This document shows positions 58,008-64,000 of a stretch of DNA of 64,000 nt, piece after piece. Each line of letters opens with the position of its first letter. Position 1 is the stretch's first letter. Under the pieces are notes generated by a model. That model searched no databases. It had not been told where the DNA came from and worked only from the letters and a program-made list of their open reading frames with translations. This stretch comes from Actinophytocola glycyrrhizae (lineage in GTDB: Bacteria > Actinomycetota > Actinomycetes > Mycobacteriales > Pseudonocardiaceae), in contig NZ_JBHSIS010000008.1 of the NCBI RefSeq assembly GCF_042653545.1, positions 62,001 to 126,000 of the forward strand. Direction: 5' to 3'. The translations under genes and the position numbers were made by a program.

Positions 58008-58631
58008 TCAGCCGACGATCAGGACTTCCAGGGTGCGGGGGCCGTGCACGCCCTCCACGCGGTCCAGTTCGATGTCGCTGGTCGCCGACGGGCCCGAGAT
58101 GAACGTCAGCGGGCGGGTGGAGTCCAGCCGTGTCAACGCTTCCGGCACCGTCGCCACCACCTGGTCCGCGCGCACCACGCACAGGTGGTAGTCCGGCAGC
58201 AGTGTCAGCACGCGCCTGCCCTGCGCGAACCCGGCGTCGAGCACGATCGTGCCGGTCTGGGCGATCGCGACCGCGCACCCGGTCAGCACGCCGTCCGCGC
58301 GGTCGAGTGCCGCGTTCGGCAGCGGCCACATCGGGGCGTCCAGCGACCACACGAACTCGCCCACCCGCCACCACGCGGGCACGTCCGCCGGGGTCACCAT
58401 CACCCGCACGCCGCGCGCCGCCAGCGACGACCCGATCTCGTCCGGCAGCGCCGCCTCCGGCACCCGCCGCACGACCGCGCGGTAGTCGGCCACCTGCTTC
58501 TCGAACAACGTCAGCACGTCGCCGAGATCGCGGGTCCGGTCGTACTCGCGCGGCACCGTCACCGGGCCTGGGCGGTCCGACAGCGCCGCCCGGATCCGGC
58601 CGAGGATCTCCGCACGTGCGCCGCTAGCCAC
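58008..58631 (-). CDS. lutC: Lactate utilisation protein C (LUD domain)
   Basis: 207 residues, the small LUD-domain subunit of the L-lactate oxidising LutABC complex. SGARAEILGRIRAALSDRPG opens it; GVRVMVTPADVP, GVLTGCAVAIAQTGTIVLDA, LLPDYHLCVVRADQVVATVP and FISGPSATSDIELDRVEGVH (with GPRTLEVLIVG) are the LUD blocks. GTG 58631 overlaps the lutB stop by 8 nt. Last gene of the operon that begins with the diketo-hydrolase. Confidence 0.92.
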   Translation of the reverse strand: MASGARAEILGRIRAALSDRPGPVTVPREYDRTRDLGDVLTLFEKQVADYRAVVRRVPEAALPDEIGSSLAARGVRVMVTPADVPAWWRVGEFVWSLDAPMWPLPNAALDRADGVLTGCAVAIAQTGTIVLDAGFAQGRRVLTLLPDYHLCVVRADQVVATVPEALTRLDSTRPLTFISGPSATSDIELDRVEGVHGPRTLEVLIVG

Positions 58632-60057
58632 GGGTCCTCCGCCACCACGCCGAGAACGTCTCCGCCGGGGGTGCCGGGAGGTCCCGCGAGTCCGTCCACT
58701 TGGAACCCGGCCACGGCAGCCGCTTCACCCGCCCGCGTCTGGCGACCAGCCGCAGCACCGACGCCGCCCGCTGCGCCAGCCGGAACCGGGCCGGCGACCG
58801 CATCATCCACGACGCCGCCGCCATCGCCACCGACTCCGGCGTGTGCGTGCCCTCGACCGCCTTGCCGCGCAGGTGCACCAGCACCGTCGGGATGTCGATC
58901 CGCACCGGGCACACCTCGTAGCACGCGCCGCACAGCGACGACGCGAACGGCAGCGACTTCAGCAGCGCGGCCGTCTCGGGGTCGTCCGTGCCCGCGCCGA
59001 GCTGCGGGGTGAGGATCGCGCCGATCGGACCCGGGTACACCGAGCCGTACGCCTGGCCACCGGTCCGCTCGTACACCGGGCACACGTTCAGGCAGGCGGA
59101 GCACCGGATGCACCGCAGCGCCTGCCGCCCGACCCGGTCCGCCAGCGTCTTCGTCCTGCCGTTGTCCAGCAGCACCAGGTGGAACCTCTGCGGCCCGTCG
59201 CCCGGCGTGACCCCCGTCCACACCGACGTGTACGGGTTCATCCGTTCCGCCGTGGACGACCGGGGCAGCAGTTGCAGGAAGACCTCGAGGTCCGACCACG
59301 TCGGCACGAGCTTCTCGATGCCCATCACCGTGATCAGCGTCTCCGGCAGCGTGAGGCACATGCGCCCGTTGCCCTCGGACTCCACCACCACGACCGAACC
59401 GGTGTCGGCGACCGCGAAGTTGGCGCCGGAGACGGCGACCTTCGCGGACAGGAACTTGCGCCGCAGGTGCGCCCGCGCCGCCTCCGCCAGGTCGGCGGGC
59501 CGGTCCGACAGCCCGTCCACATCGGACATGCGGCCGCGGAAGATGTCGCGGATCTCCGAGCGGTTGCGGTGGATCGCGGGGACCAGGATGTGGGACGGGC
59601 GGTCGTCGCCGAGCTGGACGATCAGCTCCGCGAGGTCGGTCTCGATGGCCGAGACGCCACCCGCCGCGAGTGCCTCGTTGAGCCCGATCTCCGCGGTCGC
59701 CATGGACTTGACCTTGACGACCTCGGACGCGCCGGCCTCCTGCACCAGGCGCAGCACGATCTCGTTGGCCTCCGCCGCGTCCCGCGCCCAGTGCACGACC
59801 CCGCCACGTGCGGTGACGGCGGCTTCGAGGCGTTCGAGGTAGCCGTCCAGGTTGGACAGCACGTCGTCCTTGATGGCCGCGCCTGCGAGACGAAGGTGCT
59901 CCCAGTCCGGCAGCTCCTCGACCGCGGCGGTGCGTTTGGTACGGATCGTCGAGGTGGCGTGGGCGAGGTTGCCGCGCAGCTGCATGTCGCCAAGGGCGTC
60001 GCGCGCGGCGCTCGGGAAGGCCGGGCTGCCCAGCCACGTCACGGGGTTGCGGCCCAT
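58624..60057 (-). CDS. lutB: Lactate utilisation iron-sulfur protein B
   Basis: 477 residues. An N-terminal LUD-like part (VVKVKSMATAEIGLNEALAA; GANFAVADTGSVVVVESEGN) is followed by two 4Fe-4S clusters: CIRCSACLNVCPVY and CGACYEVCPVRID. It carries electrons in L-lactate oxidation to pyruvate. ATG 60057 has GGAGGA just upstream and overlaps lutA by 19 nt. Length matches LutB/YkgF. Confidence 0.93.
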   Translation of the reverse strand: MGRNPVTWLGSPAFPSAARDALGDMQLRGNLAHATSTIRTKRTAAVEELPDWEHLRLAGAAIKDDVLSNLDGYLERLEAAVTARGGVVHWARDAAEANEIVLRLVQEAGASEVVKVKSMATAEIGLNEALAAGGVSAIETDLAELIVQLGDDRPSHILVPAIHRNRSEIRDIFRGRMSDVDGLSDRPADLAEAARAHLRRKFLSAKVAVSGANFAVADTGSVVVVESEGNGRMCLTLPETLITVMGIEKLVPTWSDLEVFLQLLPRSSTAERMNPYTSVWTGVTPGDGPQRFHLVLLDNGRTKTLADRVGRQALRCIRCSACLNVCPVYERTGGQAYGSVYPGPIGAILTPQLGAGTDDPETAALLKSLPFASSLCGACYEVCPVRIDIPTVLVHLRGKAVEGTHTPESVAMAAASWMMRSPARFRLAQRAASVLRLVARRGRVKRLPWPGSKWTDSRDLPAPPAETFSAWWRRTRG

Positions 60058-60770
60058 GGCTCCTCCTCCGTGCTCGCCAGGATCTCCGCGAGGTGCAGCG
60101 ACCGTACCCCGGTCTTCAGCCGCGACAGCCCCCCACCGATGTGCATGAGGCACGAGTTGTCACCCGCGGTGACGACCTGGGCACGGGTCTCCAGCACGTG
60201 CGTCATCTTGTCGGCGAGCATCGCGGTCGACGTCTCGGCGTTCTTGAGCGCGAACGTGCCACCGAACCCGCAGCACGATTCGGCGTCGGGCAGCTCGACC
60301 AGGTCCAGCCCGCGGACGTGCCGCAGCAGTTCGAGTGGCTTCGCGCCGACGCCGAGCATGCGCAGCGAGTGACAGGTCGGGTGGTAGGTGACGCGGTGCG
60401 GGAAGTACGCGCCGACGTCGGTCACGCCGAGCACGTCCACGAGGAACTCGGACAGCTCGTAGGTCCGCTGGGCCATTGCTCCCGCCCGCCGGTGCAGGTC
60501 GGGGTACACCTCGCGGACCATGCCCGCGCACGACCCGGACGGCGCGACCACCGCGTCGTAGCCGTCGAACGCCTTCGCGTGCCGCTTCGCCAGCTTCACC
60601 GCGTGCGCGCGGTAGCCGGTGTTGTGGTGCATCTGGCCGCAGCAGGTCTGCGCCGCGGGGAAGTCGACCTCGCAGCCGAGGCGCTCCAGCAGGCGGACCA
60701 CCGCGCGTGCGGTGTCGGGGAAGAACGTGTCGGTGAGACACGTGGCGAACAACGCGACCCGCGTGCCCAA
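60039..60770 (-). CDS. lutA: Lactate utilisation protein A (CCG domains)
   Basis: 243 residues with two cysteine-rich CCG domains: TCCGQMHHNTGYRAHAVKLA and SCCGFGGTFALKNAETSTAM. These bind iron-sulfur clusters near the lactate site of LutABC. The start is most likely TTG 60770, since a GAGGGGGAG ribosome site precedes it at the right distance and VALFATCLTDTFFPDTARA must be included. It follows the hydrolase stop by 29 nt. Confidence 0.92.
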   Translation of the reverse strand: MGTRVALFATCLTDTFFPDTARAVVRLLERLGCEVDFPAAQTCCGQMHHNTGYRAHAVKLAKRHAKAFDGYDAVVAPSGSCAGMVREVYPDLHRRAGAMAQRTYELSEFLVDVLGVTDVGAYFPHRVTYHPTCHSLRMLGVGAKPLELLRHVRGLDLVELPDAESCCGFGGTFALKNAETSTAMLADKMTHVLETRAQVVTAGDNSCLMHIGGGLSRLKTGVRSLHLAEILASTEEEPWAATP

Positions 60771-60799
60771 CTCGGCTCCCCCTCTCCCGGCTGACGGGC

Positions 60800-61651
60800 T
60801 CAGCCCTTGACGACCACCTGGCGCTGGCGGCCGAGCCCGTCGATCTCGATCTCCACGACGTCGTCGACCGAAAGGTATGGGAAGCGGCCCGATAGCGCGA
60901 CCCCCTGCGGTGTGCCGCTGTTCACGAGGTCACCCGGCTCCAGGACGGTGTACTGGCTGAGGTCGTGGACCAGGGTCGCCACCGTGAACAGCATGTCGGC
61001 GGTGTTGGAGTCCTGCCGGACCTCGCCGTTGACCCACGACCGCAGGCCAAGCCCCTGCGGGTTGCCGACCTCGTCGGCGGGGACGAGCCACGGGCCGAGC
61101 GGGTTGAACGTCTCGCACGACTTGCCCTTCGACCACTGGCCGCCGGAGACCTCCAGCTGGAGCGCCCGCTCGGACACGTCGTTCGACAGCACGTAACCGG
61201 CGATGTACGCGAAGGCGTCGTCCGGCGACGACAGGTAGCGGGCGCGCCTGCCGATCACGATGCCCAGTTCGACCTCCCAGTCGACCTTGGCGGCACCCCT
61301 CGGGAGGACCACGTCGTCGTTCGGTCCCACCACAGTGTTCGGATGTTTGTAGAAGACCACCGGGTGCTCGGGGGGTGCGGCACCGGACTCGGCGGCGTGT
61401 GCGGCGTAGTTCATACCAACGCAGACAACGGCGGGCGGGCGTGCTATCGGGGCACCGATCCGCTTCCCGGCCACGTCAGCGATGGGAAGCTCACCCGCCG
61501 CGAGGGCCGCACGGGCGCGCCCGATGCCGTCGGCGGCCAGGAACGCCCCGTCGATGTCGTTCGCCATACCGGACAGGTCGAACGCGCGGCCGCCGTCGTC
61601 CAGGACGACCGGGCGTTCCGCGCCGAGGGCGCCCACTCGCATGAGCCGCAA
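60800..61651 (-). CDS. FAH-family hydrolase, probable 2,4-diketo-3-deoxy-L-fuconate hydrolase
   Basis: 283 residues. VVCVGMNYAAHAAESGAAPP, then DWEVELGIVIGRRARYL (metal Glu), GYVLSNDVSERALQ, QWSKGKSCETFNPLGPWLV and SGTPQGVALSGRFPYLSVDD are fumarylacetoacetase-type blocks, close to the diketo-deoxy-sugar acid hydrolases. It would split the diketo acid to pyruvate and L-lactate. Start TTG 61651: GGAGG lies 6 nt upstream, while the ATG at 61642 is too far from it. LutABC follows in the same transcript. Confidence 0.87.
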   Translation of the reverse strand: MRLMRVGALGAERPVVLDDGGRAFDLSGMANDIDGAFLAADGIGRARAALAAGELPIADVAGKRIGAPIARPPAVVCVGMNYAAHAAESGAAPPEHPVVFYKHPNTVVGPNDDVVLPRGAAKVDWEVELGIVIGRRARYLSSPDDAFAYIAGYVLSNDVSERALQLEVSGGQWSKGKSCETFNPLGPWLVPADEVGNPQGLGLRSWVNGEVRQDSNTADMLFTVATLVHDLSQYTVLEPGDLVNSGTPQGVALSGRFPYLSVDDVVEIEIDGLGRQRQVVVKG

Positions 61652-61746
61652 GGCAAACCTCCGTGGTCAACAGGTGGTCAACAGGCTGGTGGCGTATGCG
61701 GAGCCTAGCAGCCGCCTACGCGTGCACGAAGCAGTCGATCACTTAG

Positions 61747-61754
61747 ACATCCGA
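61747..61754. promoter_or_regulatory. ACATCCGA motif, site 3 (hydrolase-Lut operon)
   Basis: ACATCCGA in TAGACATCCGACCTTTG sits between the hydrolase and acyl-CoA synthetase genes. A second ACATCCG copy lies at 61773-61779, where it forms CATCCG-TGCT-CGGATG. A TTGACA -35 (61770-61775) is part of that second copy and may serve the synthetase gene. Confidence 0.5.
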
Positions 61755-61794
61755 CCTTTGTGCACTTTATTGACATCCGTGCTCGGATGGGTCG

Positions 61795-63336
61795 GTGGAG
61801 AGTTTCGTTCTCGGCGACGTGCTCAGGTCTCGTGCCGACAGTCATGGGACCGAGCCCTTTCTACGCTTTCGTGACGGCGATCTCACCTTCCGCGACGTGG
61901 ACACCGAGGCCAACCGGGTCGCGCAGGGACTGATCGGGCTGGGCATCGGCAAGGGCGACCACGTCGCCGTCATGCTGCCGAACTGCCCGGAACTGGTGTC
62001 GGTGATCTTCGCGCTCGCCCGGCTCGGTGCGGTGGCGGTGCCGATCAACTCGGCGAACCGCGGCGAGATCCTGCGACACGTGCTGTTCAGCTCCGACTCG
62101 ACGACACTGGTCATCGACGAGGAGTACGTGGACAGACTGCAGCTCGAACGGCTGCCGGGCCTGACCCGGCTGGTGGTCCGGGGAACACCACCAGCGGGCG
62201 CGGTGAGCTTCGAGCACCTGCGCGGCCGCGACGCCACCGAACCACGTGCCGGTGTCGTCTTCTCCGACCTGCAGGCGATCATGTACACGTCCGGCACCAC
62301 CGGCCCGTCCAAGGGTGCGATGGTGTCCCACTCGCTCGCGCTGACCTGCGCGTACGACTCGCTGAACTACCTCGACCGGTGGGGCAAGACGACCTACTGC
62401 CCACTGCCGCTGTTCCACGCGGCCGGGTTGTGGGACGGCGTGTTCTCCGCACTGCTGTCCGGCGCGCCGATCGCGGTGGTGGACCGCTTCAGCGCGTCCA
62501 GGTTCTGGGACGACGTGCGGCACTTCGACGCACAGCTCGCGCTGAGCGTGTTCTCGATGATCCCGATCCTGATGAGCGCGCCGCCGACCGACCGTGACAA
62601 GGACCACCCGCTCGAGATGTTCTACATGGGCAAGTCCGCGCTGGACGCGCCGCTGCGGGAACGGTTCGGCGTACGGTCCGTGGAGACCTACACCTCGACC
62701 GAGGCGGGCATCGCCACCGGCAGCCCGTACGGCGAGTGGCGGGTCGGCTCGTGCGGCACCGTCCACTCGGAACGGTTCGACGCCGCGGTCGTCGACGAGC
62801 ACGACCGCGAGTTACCCGCCGGTGAGCCCGGCGAGCTGGTGCTGCGGCCCAAACAGCCGTACGTGATCACCAGCGGGTACTACGGGACACCGGAGGCGAC
62901 GGCCGACACGTTCCGCAACCTGTGGTTCCACACCGGTGACCGGATGTGGCGCGACGAGGACGGGTACTTCTACTTCCTGGATCGGATGAAGGACTCGATC
63001 CGCCGCCGCGGCGAGAACATCTCGGCGTTCGACCTCGAGATCGAGGTCAACACGCACCCGTCGATCCTCGAGTGCGCTGCCATCGGGGTGCCCTCGGAGC
63101 TGGAGGACGAGGATGTGAAGCTCGTGGTGGTGCTGCGGCCGGGGAAGAAGCTCCGCCACGAGGAACTGGTGGAGTTCTGCGGGGAGCGGCTGCCGAAGTT
63201 CATGGTGCCGCGCTACGTCGAGTTCGCCGAGACGCTCCCCCGCACCCCGACCGACAAGGTCGCCAAGTACAAGCTGCGCGAGCAGGGCGACCACGGCATC
63301 ACAGACGCGACGTGGGACGGTGAGGCAACGCGGTGA
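61795..63336 (+). CDS. Acyl-CoA synthetase (CaiC-like AMP-binding protein)
   Basis: 513 residues. P-loop IMYTSGTTGPSKGAMVSHS, FRLP-like YTSTEAGIATGSPYG, WFHTGDRMWRDEDGYFYFLD, RMKDSIRRRGENISAFDLEI and terminal Lys region LPRTPTDKVAKYKLREQG. The RRRGENIS variant and the C-terminal Trp-Asp tail resemble crotonobetaine/carnitine- and bile-acid-type CoA ligases. GTG 61795. Coupled to an acyl-CoA dehydrogenase gene, it would activate an acid for beta-oxidation. Acid unknown. Confidence 0.87.
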   Translation: MESFVLGDVLRSRADSHGTEPFLRFRDGDLTFRDVDTEANRVAQGLIGLGIGKGDHVAVMLPNCPELVSVIFALARLGAVAVPINSANRGEILRHVLFSSDSTTLVIDEEYVDRLQLERLPGLTRLVVRGTPPAGAVSFEHLRGRDATEPRAGVVFSDLQAIMYTSGTTGPSKGAMVSHSLALTCAYDSLNYLDRWGKTTYCPLPLFHAAGLWDGVFSALLSGAPIAVVDRFSASRFWDDVRHFDAQLALSVFSMIPILMSAPPTDRDKDHPLEMFYMGKSALDAPLRERFGVRSVETYTSTEAGIATGSPYGEWRVGSCGTVHSERFDAAVVDEHDRELPAGEPGELVLRPKQPYVITSGYYGTPEATADTFRNLWFHTGDRMWRDEDGYFYFLDRMKDSIRRRGENISAFDLEIEVNTHPSILECAAIGVPSELEDEDVKLVVVLRPGKKLRHEELVEFCGERLPKFMVPRYVEFAETLPRTPTDKVAKYKLREQGDHGITDATWDGEATR

Positions 63337-64000
63337 ACTGGGAAGACACGCCAGAGGAGACCGAGTTCCGGGACGAGGTGCGCTCGTTCGTGACCACGCA
63401 CTTCCCCTCGGCGTACCGGCGAGACCCCGAGGCGGAGCACAGCCTGGAGCCCGAGGACGTGTGGGGCTACAACTGGGCCGCGGACCGGCTCTCGCCCGAC
63501 CCGGCGCGGCGGGACGGCGCGCTCGCCTGGGCCGCCGCGCTGGCGGAACGCGGTTGGATCACCCCGCACTGGCCGGTCGAGTACGGCGGCGCCGGGCTGT
63601 CCGCGCGGCAGGAGTTCATCCTGCAGGAGGAGATGATGCGGGCCCGCGTGCCGACGGTGAACGGGATCGGCGCGTTCCTGCTCGGCCCGACGATCCTCGA
63701 ACTGGGCACCGACGAGCAGAAGGCCGAGCACCTGCCACGCATCGCGCGCGGGGAAACCACGTGGGCGCAGGGGTTCTCCGAGCCGGGCTCCGGGTCGGAC
63801 CTGGCGTCGCTGCGGACCAGGGCGGTGCGCGACGGCGACCACTACGTCGTCAACGGGCAGAAGGTGTGGACGTCGCTTGGTGCGCAGGCCGACTGGCTGT
63901 TCGTGCTCGTGCGCACCGACCAGGACGCGCCCAAGCACAAGGGCATCACGTTCCTGCTGGTGGACACGAAGACACCGGGGGTGACGGTTCGGCCCATCAC
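63333..64000 (+). CDS. Acyl-CoA dehydrogenase, N-terminal part (cut by window edge)
   Basis: The first ~222 residues of an acyl-CoA dehydrogenase; the gene continues past the window. GTG 63333 overlaps the synthetase stop (GTGA). The N-terminus EDTPEETEFRDEVRSFVTTH, then HWPVEYGGAGLSARQEFILQ, AFLLGPTILELGTDEQKAEH and TWAQGFSEPGSGSDLASLRT (FAD and substrate-contact loop) are typical. VNGQKVWTSLGAQADWLFVL is the next family block. The catalytic Glu lies beyond the end. It likely oxidises the CoA ester made by the upstream gene. Confidence 0.9.
   Translation, partial: MNWEDTPEETEFRDEVRSFVTTHFPSAYRRDPEAEHSLEPEDVWGYNWAADRLSPDPARRDGALAWAAALAERGWITPHWPVEYGGAGLSARQEFILQEEMMRARVPTVNGIGAFLLGPTILELGTDEQKAEHLPRIARGETTWAQGFSEPGSGSDLASLRTRAVRDGDHYVVNGQKVWTSLGAQADWLFVLVRTDQDAPKHKGITFLLVDTKTPGVTVRPI

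Overview
The window is chromosomal DNA of a high-GC actinomycete. The long tail-overlapping operons, frequent GTG and TTG starts, a conservon-type signalling cluster, an XRE-DUF5753/DUF397 pair, a stand-alone malonyl-CoA ligase and many dispersed GC-rich palindromes fit a member of the Pseudonocardiales (Lentzea/Saccharothrix/Amycolatopsis-like). The genus is an inference. No rRNA, tRNA, transposase, integrase or CRISPR array was seen.

Layout. 1-2.1 kb: end of an aldehyde dehydrogenase, a MetE-like zinc methyltransferase and a TetR regulator with a perfect operator palindrome. 2.4-8.2 kb: an amidohydrolase; a minus-strand MFS/epimerase/TIM-barrel isomerase operon; a tyrosine phosphatase-SDR pair. 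8.3-11.7 kb: a four-gene operon with two ABC-2 exporters. 11.7-12.4 kb: a non-coding composite repeat element. 12.5-16.2 kb: WhiJ/BldB-like regulators, a membrane protein, an MBL hydrolase and a GNAT. 16.3-20.2 kb: MatB, two small proteins and a P450. 20.3-31.6 kb: a L-rhamnose operon (ABC importer, mutarotase, isomerase, secreted BNR protein, arabinose-isomerase-like enzyme, nucleoside hydrolase, LanC-like protein). 31.5-35.2 kb: a conservon-like cluster without its GTPase. 35.5-45.7 kb: acetate symporter, PadR unit, two-component system and redox enzymes. 45.6-48.8 kb: a GT-A-like protein, an XRE-sensor and a class III nucleotide cyclase. 48.8-61.7 kb: a L-fucose oxidation locus. 61.8-64 kb: an acyl-CoA synthetase and the start of an acyl-CoA dehydrogenase.

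How genes work together. The 48.8-61.7 kb block holds a full non-phosphorylating L-fucose route: aldose dehydrogenase, lactonase, fuconate dehydratase, ketodeoxyfuconate dehydrogenase and diketo-acid hydrolase. The last step yields pyruvate plus lactate, and LutABC, in the same operon as the hydrolase, would oxidise the lactate. A dedicated ABC importer and a FadR-type GntR regulator accompany it. A shared ACATCCGA motif lies in the three regulatory regions of this block. The rhamnose operon is preceded by a promoter and a LacI-type TGAAACGTTTCA operator.

Repeats are a prominent feature. Three arrays of a 22-bp unit are each arranged as a large inverted repeat. A family of hairpins built on CCTGAAAGGCGC sits between genes, inside operons and once in frame inside a permease gene. 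Two inverted copies of a composite element lie about 45 kb apart. The best candidate for an undescribed system is the divergent cyclase / XRE-sensor / GT-A-like locus at 45.6-48.8 kb.
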